Below are positions 1 to 9,007 of a stretch of 64,000 bases of DNA, one piece after another. Made by a program: the position numbers and the translations under genes. The notes under the pieces were generated by a model, which saw nothing but the letters and a program-made list of their open reading frames with translations, did no database searches and was not told the DNA's origin. Position 1 is the stretch's first letter, and the number at the start of each line of letters is the position of its first letter. Where the stretch lies: contig JBCCHJ010000025.1 of the NCBI GenBank assembly GCA_039028795.1, forward strand, positions 1 to 64,000. Direction: 5' to 3'. The DNA is from Thermohalobaculum sp039028795. Its GTDB lineage: Bacteria > Pseudomonadota > Alphaproteobacteria > Rhodobacterales > Rhodobacteraceae.

Positions 1-76
1 CAGCGGTTGGAACGCCGCTCTCATGCTGCTTCAGCACCGCAATGATCTGCTCTTCGCTGAACCTCGATCTCTTCAT
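1..76 (-). CDS. IS3-family transposase OrfA, N-terminal fragment
   Basis: Only about 25 codons are inside the window. The reading frame starts with ATG at 74-76 and runs off the left edge. The residues MKRSRFSEEQIIAVLKQHE are the characteristic start of IS3-family OrfA proteins, the helix-turn-helix protein that is joined by programmed frameshifting to the DDE transposase OrfB. The rest of the gene cannot be seen, so it cannot be judged intact or broken. It lies head-on against the decayed ATPase gene to its right, which it appears to have interrupted. Confidence 0.75.
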   Translation of the reverse strand, partial: MKRSRFSEEQIIAVLKQHESGVPTA

Positions 77-140
77 AATCCGTCTCCCTCGTTGGGACGG
101 ATTCTACCTCAATCTGGAGGAGGAAACGGGTCTCAGGACA
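1..140 (-). mobile_element. end of an IS3-family insertion sequence (cut by window edge)
   Basis: The left edge of the window holds the upstream end of an IS3-type element: the beginning of an OrfA-like frame on the minus strand preceded by a short leader. Read on the minus strand, the sequence changes from ATPase-like coding to IS leader at about position 140, where TGTCCTGAGACC begins; a terminal TG is usual for this family. The exact end was not confirmed because the other inverted repeat lies outside the window. Confidence 0.55.
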
Positions 141-811
141 CTGACAATCTTCCAAACTCTCGTCGCACCTGCGGAACCACTTTCTTGAGTTCAGAGATTT
201 TTGGTTCACATCCTTCGATCAGACTTGCTAGCTCCGAAAACTGTTTGCTTTGACCGAATCTTTTTTCCATCTCGACCATAAGATTGACAGGAATATCGAT
301 CAGGAGACCATCATCTGTACGACGAGAGTAAGCTTAAAAATCGAGCCAAACGGAAGGGCGTCCATCTCGCTCCCGGAGCGACATCCCGTACAATAGAAGC
401 ATGGATTTTCCAGCTCCGCGCCGACCGAAGACAATGTGATTTGCGTTTGACTCGATCTGAGCCTCCGCCCCCGAAACCGTTGGCGTATATCTTGAGAAAA
501 TTTCGTCTCCGAAGCTGTATCGGCGAACTGTCTTGCTTTCTGAAAGCACTTTTTGGAGAAGCTTGACTTCCGAGCCTTCGACGATCCGATCCCGTTTAGG
601 AGAGTGGCAACAATTCCATTGTCTTCATTGTCACTGACATGCTTGCGGCTTTGTTTAGTAAACCGAAAAGTCGCTCGGTTGGGTGGGATACGAAAATCAC
701 TATCGCACTTCCAGAAGCTGTGCTTTTGATTTCGTGGTCCAGTCCCGACAAGCCAGAAGTTCTTTCAAACCGCTCTTTTACATTGAGGAGCTCTGATTCC
801 CCGATTGTCAT
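141..811 (-). pseudogene. P-loop ATPase gene, broken by frameshift, stop and IS insertion
   Basis: Three minus-strand segments read as one protein when joined. The first (about 811-596) has residues such as AIVIFVSHPTERLFGLLN. After a shift near 596-605 the frame continues through GDEIFSRYTPTV and a Walker A motif, GRRGAGKSML (within 334-549). An in-frame TAA at about 334 follows SVWLDF, and the same frame stays open, ending in KKVVPQVRREFGRL, until the IS3 element begins near 140. The Walker A motif supports an ATPase or NTPase; the family is not clear. The N-terminal part could instead be a separate small gene. With one frameshift, one stop and an IS insertion, no full protein is expected. 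Confidence 0.5.
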
Positions 812-934
812 ATAGAAAGTCTACGACTTTTGTTGAGGCTTCAGAGAAGCCACGACTTCTTCGGGCATGGCGTCTGGTTTGACGCTCGCACACCCCGAGA
901 ATATGAACACTGGGGCTGCCGCCCCCGTACCTGG

Positions 935-1729
935 GTGCGGCGGGTTCTAACCGCCGCACTCCTGTTGACGCCATGGCCCGCATCGGCCGATGCGCCATCG
1001 CTGGTCAGCTTTGCACCCTCTGCGGCAGAAATCCCGGCCAATACGTTGAGGGTCTACCTGACGTTCTCTGAACCGATGTCTCGCGGACAGGCGCGGGATT
1101 TGATCCGGTTGGTCCGGGCCGATGGCAGCATTGTTGAAAGCCCGTTCCTGAACCTCGGCATCGAGCTTTGGGACCGTGCTCAGCGCAGGATGACGCTGAT
1201 CATCGATCCTGGCCGGGTCAAGCAGGGGGTTGGGCCAAATCTGCGCGAGGGGGCGCCGTTGGAAAGCAGCAACCGCTATAGCCTTATTGTGGACGGATCC
1301 ATGAAAAGCGCAGTCGGTGAAGCCATCGGATCCGACCAAAAAGTTGTGCTCCGCATTGGCGCTGCCGAGCGACGATTGGTCGACCCTGAGATTTGGGATT
1401 TAGTTGCGCTGGCGGAGCGGCGGCTAGACCCTCTGCAGGTCCGCTTTGAACGCTCGATGGACGATGCTGGAAGTCGGCGTTTGATCCGGGTGTTTGGGCC
1501 CGATGGAGGCGCCGTTCGGGGGAACATCGTAACGGATGGTCGGGACTGGTCGATGACACCAAAGTCACCCTGGCCGCCTGGCGCATACAGATTGGTCATC
1601 GGCCCAGAGCTTGAAGACGTGGCAGGGAACACGATGCGATCAGCTTTCGATGCACAGGCGGAGACAATTGGGCGGGCCGTAGAGCCAAGAGAGATCATAT
1701 TCCGGGTTAAAGGCCTGGACAAATACTGA
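935..1729 (+). CDS. secreted protein with bacterial Ig-like (SbsA-type) domain
   Basis: The protein is about 264 residues from the GTG at 935, which gives a sensible signal peptide (VRRVLTAALLLTPWPASADA). The open frame reaches back to 830, but the extra N-terminus is arginine-rich and overlaps the ATPase remnant, so it is probably not translated. After the signal, the segment around VYLTFSEPMSRGQ resembles SbsA Ig-like domains (the usual pattern is V-x-hydrophobic-x-F-S-E-x-M). A second Ig-like unit ends with LVIGPELEDVAGNTM, another common motif of these domains. The likely location is the periplasm or cell surface. No partner gene is adjacent, and the function is unknown. Confidence 0.6.
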   Translation: MRRVLTAALLLTPWPASADAPSLVSFAPSAAEIPANTLRVYLTFSEPMSRGQARDLIRLVRADGSIVESPFLNLGIELWDRAQRRMTLIIDPGRVKQGVGPNLREGAPLESSNRYSLIVDGSMKSAVGEAIGSDQKVVLRIGAAERRLVDPEIWDLVALAERRLDPLQVRFERSMDDAGSRRLIRVFGPDGGAVRGNIVTDGRDWSMTPKSPWPPGAYRLVIGPELEDVAGNTMRSAFDAQAETIGRAVEPREIIFRVKGLDKY

Positions 1730-1839
1730 GTACCAGGTTGCCCAGCTAAGGTGAAACGCGAGACACCGAGTTCGCTTTAGGGAGTGCTAGGTTTAGCGCA
1801 AACCTGTGAATAGCTGGTCCAGTTGTGCTGCGTCTGAAC

Positions 1840-1985
1840 TGGCCCTAATCCCGGCTGTTCAATGGCAGCAAATGGGTTGCTGCGCCGCACTAATCTTTAA
1901 GCGAGCGAACGGCATGTGTGGGCCGTTTGCTGATACCTCAGGTCCGTGCGTCGGCCTGATCCACGATGGCCAGCCGGGATGCGGA
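1840..1985. repeat. dispersed non-coding repeat, copy 1
   Basis: This stretch shares a long, diverged similarity with 4660-4800. Common blocks include ATCCCGGCT, AATGGCAGCAAATGGG, TGCTGCGC, then GGGCCG, GCTGATACC/GCTCATGCC and CAGCCGGG(G/A)TGCG. Small reading frames here have no recognisable product. The region 1730-2088 holds nothing else I can identify. Confidence 0.6.
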
Positions 1986-2088
1986 CATACCCGCCGTTCA
2001 GTTTCAGCAATTCAAAGTCGACTTTGAACACCTTCCGGCCGTACGTTGCGCTCGTTGGGATGGGGATGTTCGGCTCGTAGAAAGACAC

Positions 2089-2895
2089 CTACGCGCGCCT
2101 GAGTAGACCCTGCCGCGGATCAGGCATTAGGACCGAGTTGAGAAGCTTGCGCGTGTAGTCGTGTTCGGGTTTCCCGAAAAGCTTGCCCGTTTCGGCTTCT
2201 TCTACAAGTTCTCCAAAATACATGACCGCGACGCGGGTCGCCATGTGTTCCACCACGGCCATGTTGTGGCTGATTATGATGTAAGTCAGGTTCAACTCGC
2301 GGCGCAGATCGTTCAACAGGTTCAAGATCTGCGATTGAACCGACACGTCGAGCGCGGATGTGGGCTCGTCACAAACCACAATGTCCGGACGGTTGATCAA
2401 CGCCCTTGCGATGGCCACACGCTGGCGCTGACCGCCCGAAAGCTGATTTGGATACTGATTTTGCATCCGCTTGGGCAGGCCTACGAGATCGAACATCTCA
2501 CTGACCCGCTTCTCCCAAGTGGACGGATCCTTGTCGCGCTGGACTCGCAGTGGCTGGGTCACGATGGCGCGCAAAGTTTTTACGGGGTTAAGCGAGGAAT
2601 ACGGGTCTTGAAACACCGGCTGAACAAGCCGCGCGAGTTCCAGGCGCGGCAGGTCTTTTACGTCGCGACCGTTATAGGTAACCGTGCCCGTGGTCGGCTG
2701 AATCATCCCCATGAGGATGTGCGCAAGGGTAGACTTACCGCAGCCGGATTCCCCAACCAGACCAACCACTTCGCCCCGCGCTACGGATAGGCTAACCCCC
2801 TTGACGGCCCGCAATGTGCCTTTGCGCTTGAACAGGCCGCGAGAGATCGGGAAATCTTTGATGATGTCCTTTGCGTCGATGACAATCTCACTCAT
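2089..2895 (-). CDS. oligopeptide/dipeptide ABC transporter ATPase, OppF/DppF type
   Basis: This 268-residue ATP-binding subunit belongs to the peptide/nickel ABC importer family. Walker A is GESGCGKSTL, the Q-loop segment is PVFQDPYSSLNP, the signature is LSGGQRQRVAIARAL and Walker B is IVVCDEPTSALD, followed by the switch histidine in IIISHNMAVV. The EHDYTRKLL motif near the C-terminus is typical of OppF/DppF. It hydrolyses ATP at the cytoplasmic face to drive uptake. It overlaps the upstream OppD-type gene by one base (TGATG-type coupling), so both are probably translated together. The permease and binding-protein genes usual for this system are absent, so the substrate cannot be inferred. 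Confidence 0.9.
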   Translation of the reverse strand: MSEIVIDAKDIIKDFPISRGLFKRKGTLRAVKGVSLSVARGEVVGLVGESGCGKSTLAHILMGMIQPTTGTVTYNGRDVKDLPRLELARLVQPVFQDPYSSLNPVKTLRAIVTQPLRVQRDKDPSTWEKRVSEMFDLVGLPKRMQNQYPNQLSGGQRQRVAIARALINRPDIVVCDEPTSALDVSVQSQILNLLNDLRRELNLTYIIISHNMAVVEHMATRVAVMYFGELVEEAETGKLFGKPEHDYTRKLLNSVLMPDPRQGLLRRA

Positions 2896-3941
2896 CAGGC
2901 GACGCCTTCAGCAAATTTGAAACCGGATCGCGTCAGGCACTCGTCAGAACAAAAGTAAACGCGATGATCCGGGTGTCGTTCGACGATGAAGGATCGCGCT
3001 GCGCCTGGCAGCTTTTGAAGTTCCAGGGGATTTTCCTTGGGCTGACCCGATGCCTCGGTCCAGCGGTGGGAAAATCGGCATCTTGTGATGTCTCCGACCA
3101 GCGAGGGCACGATGCCTGGGATCGTGCCCAATGGCGCGCCGCGTTCGATATGTCCCGGGATCGGATTGCAAGCCATCAACGCGCGGGTGTAGGGGTGCGC
3201 TGGTTTATCGAAGATTTCGAGAACTGGTCCCTCTTCCACGATCTGTCCCGCGTACATGACCGCCACCCGGTCAGCAATGTTCGCCACGACGCCCATGTCA
3301 TGGGTGATCAGGATCATACCCATTTTGAATTCGTTCTGCAGGTCCTTCAGGAGAGTCAGAATTTGTGCCTGGATGGTGACATCAAGCGCCGTCGTCGGCT
3401 CGTCTGCGATGATGAGTTCGGGGTGGCAAAGCAGGCTCATTGCGATCATCACCCGCTGACGCAAGCCGCCGGACAGCTGATGGGGATACTGGCGCAGACG
3501 GTCGCCAGCTTGATCGATACCTACGCGGTCGAGCATTTGGATGCATTGCGACTTGGCGTCCGCTCGTGTGACATTGTGGTGGCGCCGCAACACCTCCATC
3601 ATCTGGTTTCCGATGGTGAAGACCGGGTTGAGGCTGGTCATGGGCTCTTGGAATATCATTCCCATTGTGTTTCCGCGGATGTCAGAGAGGGCCGCTTCGC
3701 TCATGCCGAGAAGGCTCTCTCCGTTCAGGTCGATCCGGGACGCCTCTCGTTTTGCCTTCTTGGGCAGCAGCCCCATTATGGCAAGGGACGTGAGGGATTT
3801 CCCGCTGCCGGACTCCCCTACGATGCAAAGCGTTTCGCCGCGATCCACCCGCAGGCTGATGTTGTCTACGGCGTGCAGCATTCCCGCGGACAGCGGGATG
3901 TCAATCGACAGGTTTTCGACTTTGAGAATGCTGTCAGACAT
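2895..3941 (-). CDS. oligopeptide/dipeptide ABC transporter ATPase, OppD/DppD type
   Basis: This 348-residue ATPase is the usual partner of OppF. It has Walker A GESGSGKSLT, Q-loop MIFQEPMTSLNP, signature LSGGLRQRVMIAMSL, Walker B LIIADEPTTALD and the switch histidine in LITHDMGVVA. The C-terminal oligopeptide-transporter extension begins at HPYTRALMA and includes PLGTIPGIVPSL and a short cysteine-containing tail. It is first in a two-gene operon. No permease or solute-binding gene lies upstream; instead there is about 1 kb of decayed sequence. The pair is either orphaned or serves a permease encoded elsewhere. The two ATPases lie between two copies of a non-coding repeat (1840-1985 and 4660-4800), which suggests past rearrangement. 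Confidence 0.9.
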   Translation of the reverse strand: MSDSILKVENLSIDIPLSAGMLHAVDNISLRVDRGETLCIVGESGSGKSLTSLAIMGLLPKKAKREASRIDLNGESLLGMSEAALSDIRGNTMGMIFQEPMTSLNPVFTIGNQMMEVLRRHHNVTRADAKSQCIQMLDRVGIDQAGDRLRQYPHQLSGGLRQRVMIAMSLLCHPELIIADEPTTALDVTIQAQILTLLKDLQNEFKMGMILITHDMGVVANIADRVAVMYAGQIVEEGPVLEIFDKPAHPYTRALMACNPIPGHIERGAPLGTIPGIVPSLVGDITRCRFSHRWTEASGQPKENPLELQKLPGAARSFIVERHPDHRVYFCSDECLTRSGFKFAEGVA

Positions 3942-4130
3942 ACCGCGGTTCTCCGGCTCGATTATCTAAAGTTCTTCGAGGCAGAGGCGCGAAAACAGTT
4001 TTCCGGCGCTTTGTTCTGCTGATAAAGAGCCTAGGCGCGCACTGTGAACTCTCAAAATTCATATGCGATATCCCACAAATGCGCCGAGCGAATTAAGAGG
4101 GGCTGTATAAGAGGACATGGAAGAGTTTTA

Positions 4131-4261
4131 ATTCTATCGATCTGAATTTTTCAAGATTTTGAACGCGATGATCGCGGCACGGGGGCTACAGCGGTGGCTC
4201 AGTCGCTGGGCATGAATCTGCCCGCTATCAGCCATGCTCTGAATCGGCCTCGCGCCCTCTG
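4131..4261 (+). pseudogene. LysR-type regulator, N-terminal HTH relic
   Basis: A short plus-strand stretch reads IDLNFFKILNAMIAARG. After a frameshift near 4180 it continues VAQSLGMNLPAISHALNR and reaches a stop. This matches the N-terminal helix-turn-helix of LysR regulators (pattern A-A-x-x-L-x-x-x-Q-P-A-I-S-H-A-L-x-R-L-R). The rest of the protein is missing. The remainder of 3942-4952 holds only small unrecognised frames and the repeat copy at 4660-4800. The relic may once have controlled a neighbouring transporter. Confidence 0.5.
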
Positions 4262-4659
4262 ATCTCGCAGCCTGCAACCACGCCGTAGATACGTACTTTC
4301 GCTGGAAAGCAGCCGCGGAGCTTCGAATCGATCGCAGGATCGGACAGTCCCCCGTCCCTAACCAGGCCACGGTTCTTAAGACAGAACCGGATTACCGGAC
4401 CTCTTTGGCGCGGAGAGCCTTCTTGGGACCAATCTTGAAGCAGGTGCTCCAATCCGGTGCGGTTCATCCTTTTGAGAGAGCTTCTAGTACGAATTGTCAG
4501 GTGGGTCACTTTTGGGCGCCGACTACACCAACAAACGGGTCAATCTTGCATGCCTATCCCCACCCAGCGAACAACGCTCTATCACAATGTTGTAAAAATA
4601 TGTCCTAAAACGCGCAAACAAGTAAGTCGTTGACCAGGGTAACGTGCGTCCGACCAGGC

Positions 4660-4800
4660 CCCGATCCCGGCTCTTGAATGGCAGCAAATGGGATGCTGCG
4701 CTGCAGCATTTTAGGCGGCCTTAAATGTCTCGTATGGGCCGTCTGCTCATGCCCCAAGGTTCGGGCATAGCGCTGCTCCACAACGGGCAGCCGGGGTGCG
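4660..4800. repeat. dispersed non-coding repeat, copy 2
   Basis: This is the diverged second copy of the repeat at 1840-1985, in the same orientation. It contains GATCCCGGCT, GAATGGCAGCAAATGGGA, TGCTGCGC and GGGCAGCCGGGGTGCG. It lies about 2.8 kb from the first copy, and the two ABC ATPase genes and the LysR relic lie between them. Confidence 0.6.
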
Positions 4801-4952
4801 CCAATACCTGACATTGGTTCGGTTTGCCGCGAATGACCGTATCAAGCCCGTTATGATCGATGTTGCGAGGCACACGAAGGTATGCTCAGCGACAAACGCC
4901 AACATAATCTGTGAGCAATCCAGCACACTTTTCGATCGGATGCACGAATTGC

Positions 4953-6119
4953 TTACTTCGCCAGATTGCTGGTCACATCACCCAGGCTCGCAATCGTTGC
5001 AGGGATGATGGAGCCAATCACGCCGATCGCTACCGCCAATCCGATGCCCTGCCACAGCCCTGAAAGCGTAAATGTCAGAGAGTACCCAATTCGCGTGATG
5101 CCGCCTGCTAGTGTGGATGCGCTCAATCCCTCAAGAAACAGGTATGCGCCGCCCGCCCCAATCAACGCGGCGAGCAGACAAATCAGTAGACATTCGATGA
5201 CGAGCCCAACGCAGATCGGTCCCCGGCCAAATCCCATGGCACGCAGAGTTGCGATCTCGACGCTTCGGGTCGCGACGGCGGCCAGCATGATGTTCAAGGC
5301 GCCAACCACGGCTCCGACGGCCATCAAGGTGGCTAGTGGCCAGGCCAGTTTCTGGGCGAGTTCGGAGGTTCTGGCTGCCTGAACGGCGTAGTAATCGGCT
5401 TCGGATTGCACGGCCAATTGCAGGCGCGGGTCGGCATCGCTGAAAGCCTTCAACGCATCCAGATCGCCTTCTCCGGCCATACCGATCCGGACGCTCTGGA
5501 CGGTATTGGCGCGATTGAAGAAATTCTGCACGGTGCTCAGATCCGCCCAGACTTCAGACTCTGCCACGCTGCGCTTGGCCTCGAAGATCCCAACGATTGT
5601 CCAAGTGTCGCTGCCTATCGTCACCTGCGCGCCCAGATCCATACCCTGGTAAGTCTCAGCAATCGTCCGTCCAACGGCGACCTCTGAAGACCCCTCTGCA
5701 GGCCAGCGCCCGTCCATTAATGCTGCGTTTCGGCGCAATGCGATCCCGTCTGCCGTCAGGCCCCGCAGGCTGATATTCGCCCGTTTGCCGTCTCCGCGGC
5801 GGTACCCGTCCACAACCAGGTTCACCTCGGGCGATATCGCTCGAACGCCAGGTGCACTGCGCAGAACATCCAGTTGTTCACGGGTCACTGTGCTGTTGAT
5901 TTCGGACTGCGAACCACCCCGCATCAGCAGGGCGACATCCCGTGCGCCGGATTGTTCCAGCATCGCCTTTAATCCCTGTCGCAGCGCATCCAGCCCCATC
6001 AAGGTGGCCACGACCAAGGCCACGCAAATCATTGTCGCCAATACAAGGCTGGCCCGGCCCGGCAGCCCGCGCAAGTTCATCCCGACAATCGATATGGTCT
6101 GGCCGATCAAACCCAGCAT
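4953..6119 (-). CDS. FtsX/MacB-type ABC permease, second permease of efflux operon
   Basis: This protein is about 388 residues from the ATG at 6119, preceded by GGAGAGGG at good spacing. The frame extends to 6161, but that would overlap the upstream gene. An N-terminal membrane segment (ASLVLATMICVALVVATLM) is followed by a large periplasmic MacB-PCD-like domain and three C-terminal membrane segments containing EIATLRAMGFGRG, the coupling motif of the FtsX family. It is the last gene of a four-gene operon (adaptor, ATPase, permease, permease), reading leftward. Such systems export or extract lipids, lipoproteins, peptides or antimicrobials using inner-membrane energy. Two different permeases suggest a heterodimer, as in LolCE. 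The substrate is unknown. Confidence 0.85.
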   Translation of the reverse strand: MLGLIGQTISIVGMNLRGLPGRASLVLATMICVALVVATLMGLDALRQGLKAMLEQSGARDVALLMRGGSQSEINSTVTREQLDVLRSAPGVRAISPEVNLVVDGYRRGDGKRANISLRGLTADGIALRRNAALMDGRWPAEGSSEVAVGRTIAETYQGMDLGAQVTIGSDTWTIVGIFEAKRSVAESEVWADLSTVQNFFNRANTVQSVRIGMAGEGDLDALKAFSDADPRLQLAVQSEADYYAVQAARTSELAQKLAWPLATLMAVGAVVGALNIMLAAVATRSVEIATLRAMGFGRGPICVGLVIECLLICLLAALIGAGGAYLFLEGLSASTLAGGITRIGYSLTFTLSGLWQGIGLAVAIGVIGSIIPATIASLGDVTSNLAK

Positions 6120-6123
6120 CGCC

Positions 6124-7281
6124 TTACCCTCTCCGCAGAACGTCTGAGGTTGATTGGCCAACCGCCCGCATTGCGGGCACCGTGCTTGCCGCGATGCCCA
6201 GCACGATCATCGAGGCGACAGACAATCCGATCACGGGCACGTCGATTGCCATGCCTGGCGCAATCTGAATCATGTTGGGGGCCGCCATTGCGACCAGCAT
6301 CGACGCTAGGGCAAGACCAAGAAAACCCGCCGACAGAACGATCATCAGGCTTTCGCCGACCAGCAGGCCCAGAACCCGCGTATGCGAGTACCCCAGCGCC
6401 TTGAAGATCCCGATCTCACGCGACCTTTGCTTGATCGCCAGTGCCGTGGTGCTGGCGACGATCACCAGAAGGCTGAAGAAGGCTGCCCCCAGGATCAGGA
6501 TCGTCACAAGCGCCAGATCACCGAACTGGGCGACGAATGTCTGGGAAAAACTGCGTTCGCTATCCGTCGTTGTCCGGTCGGTATAGGTGTCGAAGAACCG
6601 GTCAATCGATTGCCCCATGGCGCCGGGATCGGTGCCTGCGGCGGGCAGTGTCACGATCCATCCAATGGTATCGCGATCCTGGGCGCGGGCCTGATTGAAG
6701 GCATCGTAGTGAATATAGAGAAATGTCGTGTCGATCTGCGGGGTCGCACCCTTGAAGATGCCCGCGACACGAAATTCCCAGGTCTCGGCCCGGTCAGCCC
6801 GAGCTATGCGACGATTGAACAACGCGATCCGGTCGCCCACCTGCCAGCCGTGGCTTTCGGCTTTGGCGCTGCCTACCACGACGGCCCCTCGATCACCCAG
6901 AAAGTCCTGCCGTTCGGCCTCGGTCAGTTCGATATCGCTGCCATAAAGGTCCAGATAGGATTGCGGTTCGATCGCCAGTGCGTGCAGGAAGTTTCTGGGC
7001 TCGCGATAAAATCCCCCGAACCACGCGGCAAAACTCGCTTTGCCGATACCCTCCAACCCCTTTACTTCGCGATAGTGAGAGATCGGGAGGGGTTGAGTGA
7101 AGCTGAGCTTGTTGGCCGTGATCATCCGGTTCGCACCGTCCGTCACGCTGACACCATAAGCGCGTTCAAAGGCCAGCAACGTCCCGAACAGCGCATAGGC
7201 AATGACGATGGACAGCACCAGCAAGAGGTTCCTGAGCCAAGCATAGCGCACATTACGCCAGATCAACCGAAGCGTACTCAT
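6124..7281 (-). CDS. FtsX/MacB-type ABC permease, first permease of efflux operon
   Basis: This protein is about 385 residues. The start is the ATG at 7281, which overlaps the stop of the ATPase gene (ATGA); the open frame runs further upstream but inside the ATPase gene. Residues WLRNLLLVLSIVIAYALFG form the first membrane segment. A periplasmic domain of roughly 220 residues follows, then three C-terminal membrane segments. IKQRSREIGIFKALGYSHTR is the conserved FtsX cytoplasmic loop that contacts the ATPase. Its stop lies five bases before the start of the second permease. It belongs with the adaptor and ATPase as a tripartite-type efflux or lipid-extraction system. Confidence 0.87.
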   Translation of the reverse strand: MSTLRLIWRNVRYAWLRNLLLVLSIVIAYALFGTLLAFERAYGVSVTDGANRMITANKLSFTQPLPISHYREVKGLEGIGKASFAAWFGGFYREPRNFLHALAIEPQSYLDLYGSDIELTEAERQDFLGDRGAVVVGSAKAESHGWQVGDRIALFNRRIARADRAETWEFRVAGIFKGATPQIDTTFLYIHYDAFNQARAQDRDTIGWIVTLPAAGTDPGAMGQSIDRFFDTYTDRTTTDSERSFSQTFVAQFGDLALVTILILGAAFFSLLVIVASTTALAIKQRSREIGIFKALGYSHTRVLGLLVGESLMIVLSAGFLGLALASMLVAMAAPNMIQIAPGMAIDVPVIGLSVASMIVLGIAASTVPAMRAVGQSTSDVLRRG

Positions 7282-7973
7282 GCCGCCATCCCGGCGAGGT
7301 CCAGTTGCCCTTTGTCCAGCGTAAATGTGCGGTCGGCAAATTCGGCCGCGCTTGGATCGTGGGTGACCATTAGGATCGTCTTGCCGAGATCGCGACAAAG
7401 GGACTGCAGGATCTCCAGAACCTCCCGCGATGTTTCCCGATCCAGATCTCCCGTCGGCTCATCGCACAGCAGCAGCGGCGGTTCCGAGACAATCGCGCGG
7501 GCAATCGCGACGCGTTGCTGTTCGCCCCCCGACATCTCGCGCGGGCGGTGCCGCAGACGGTGTGCAATCCCGACCAGATCAGCGGCCTCTTCGACCCGTC
7601 GGCGACGTTCTTTGGCCCCGAGCGAGAGCAGCAAAAGGGGTAACTCAATGTTCCCGGCGGCATTAAGCATCGGCATAAGGTTGTAGAATTGGAAGATAAA
7701 GCCTACCGTCTCGGCGCGCCATCGTGACAAGCGGGCCTCGCTCTCGCCTGCAATCGAGCGACCATCAATGCTTATCGTTCCGCTGGTCAGCCGCTCCAAT
7801 CCTCCAATGGCATGTAAAAGCGTGGATTTTCCGGAACCCGATGGCCCCATAAGCGCGACGAACGCGCCCTTTTCCATGGAAAAGTCGAGGTTTTCGAAGA
7901 CCGCGATCTTGGTTCCGCTTTTTGCATACTCCTTGCGTGCGGCAGATACCTCGACAAAGGGCGCATCGCTCAT
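7278..7973 (-). CDS. ABC transporter ATPase, LolD/MacB type
   Basis: This 231-residue nucleotide-binding protein has Walker A GPSGSGKSTL, Q-loop FIFQFYNLMP, signature MSGGEQQRVAIARAI, Walker B LLLCDEPTGDLD and H-loop MVTHDPSAAE. The FQFYNLMP sequence and the PTGDLD pattern are typical of the LolD/MacB/FtsE group that works with FtsX-type permeases. The start codon overlaps the stop of the adaptor gene, and its own stop overlaps the next start, so the operon is tightly coupled. It powers the two permeases that follow. Confidence 0.92.
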   Translation of the reverse strand: MSDAPFVEVSAARKEYAKSGTKIAVFENLDFSMEKGAFVALMGPSGSGKSTLLHAIGGLERLTSGTISIDGRSIAGESEARLSRWRAETVGFIFQFYNLMPMLNAAGNIELPLLLLSLGAKERRRRVEEAADLVGIAHRLRHRPREMSGGEQQRVAIARAIVSEPPLLLCDEPTGDLDRETSREVLEILQSLCRDLGKTILMVTHDPSAAEFADRTFTLDKGQLDLAGMAA

Positions 7974-9007
7974 TCGGACGTCTCCGTACTTTCATCCTGC
8001 AGGTTGACCTTTACAGCCATGTTGGGTCTCAGCCGTGGATCGCTTTCGCCAAAGGCCAGCCTGATCTTGATTGTGGATTTCTCGCGATTAACGACGGGCG
8101 CGATCTCCCGGACCGTGGCGATCAGCACATCGTCCGGAAAGGCGTCCAGCACGACCGGGACCTTTGTGCCCAGGGGCACACGGCTGAGCATCTTCTCCGG
8201 AACGTCCAGTTCGACTTCAATCGAAGAGGTATCGACAATCGTACAAATGCCATCACGCGCCGATCCTGTCGCCGACATTGGCGAAACGGTTTCGCCGACC
8301 TCAACCGCGCAATTGGATACCGTTCCGGCAAACGGTGCCGTGATCGTGTGCATTGCAACCACTGCTGCCGCCCGATCAGCCTCCAGAGCAACCATTTCAC
8401 GGTCGGCCTGCGCCTTTTCGTACTCGGCTGTCAGGACTTGAAACCGCGCCTCGTCTTTCCCGAGATCCGCCGGAGACGAAAGACTGCGGGCAACCAGCTT
8501 TCGCGTTCGTTCAACAACGCTTTCAGCCTCGATCAATTCGGCTTTCGCGGCTTCAACAGACCTGTCCGCCGCTATCGCACGCGCTTTGGCAATGGCCAGA
8601 TCGGCAACGGCCAGCGTGCCGTCCAGTTCGGCAATGACCTGACCCTCTGCGATCAGATCGCCCTCGATGACCATCAGACGCCGAACGCGCGCTGTGACCT
8701 CGGAACTGACCAGCGATTCGCGCCGAGCCACCAGATAGCCGGCCACGATCCAATCCGATTGGACGACGGGTGGCGGGGTCGGCGTCTGTGCCTGAGCGTT
8801 CGCCGCAACGATGGGCGCTTGTGCAGGCACATTTTTTTCAGACGCAAACCTCGGATACTGCCAGGCAAATCCAATCGTACCGCCGGCAAAGATGAGAGCG
8901 AGCATTATCAATCCCCAAGGGAAAGATCTCCGGGGGCGCTCGCGGTTGAGCTGCAGCGATCGCAGGCGCTGTACCCGATCACCTTCTCTGTCATCCCTGT
9001 CGTTCAA
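7970..9007 (-). CDS. HlyD/RND-type periplasmic adaptor (membrane fusion protein)
   Basis: This protein is about 345 residues if translation starts at the TTG at 9007. The open frame extends to 9214, but the upstream part overlaps the divergent LytTR gene and lacks membrane-fusion character. A single N-terminal membrane anchor (GLIMLALIFAGGTIGFAW) is followed by a biotinyl-lipoyl-like half (VIEGDLIAEGQVIAELDG), an alpha-helical hairpin of about 80 residues and the second half (ITAPFAGTVSNCAVEVGE), then a beta-barrel domain. This is the standard adaptor order. It is first in the operon and would link the MacB-like permeases to an outer-membrane channel; no TolC gene is seen nearby. The start is uncertain. 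Confidence 0.82.
   Translation of the reverse strand: MNDRDDREGDRVQRLRSLQLNRERPRRSFPWGLIMLALIFAGGTIGFAWQYPRFASEKNVPAQAPIVAANAQAQTPTPPPVVQSDWIVAGYLVARRESLVSSEVTARVRRLMVIEGDLIAEGQVIAELDGTLAVADLAIAKARAIAADRSVEAAKAELIEAESVVERTRKLVARSLSSPADLGKDEARFQVLTAEYEKAQADREMVALEADRAAAVVAMHTITAPFAGTVSNCAVEVGETVSPMSATGSARDGICTIVDTSSIEVELDVPEKMLSRVPLGTKVPVVLDAFPDDVLIATVREIAPVVNREKSTIKIRLAFGESDPRLRPNMAVKVNLQDESTETSE

Noticed and set aside
2964..4022. 352-codon plus-strand frame antisense to the OppD-type gene
   Set aside because: The minus strand holds every ABC motif; this frame is a shadow.
4228..4509. 93-codon minus-strand frame beside the LysR relic
   Set aside because: No domain and no convincing start; it overlaps the relic on the other strand.
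6382..7686. 434-codon plus-strand open frame across the efflux permease and ATPase
   Set aside because: Shadow of conserved minus-strand genes; arginine- and proline-rich with no domain.
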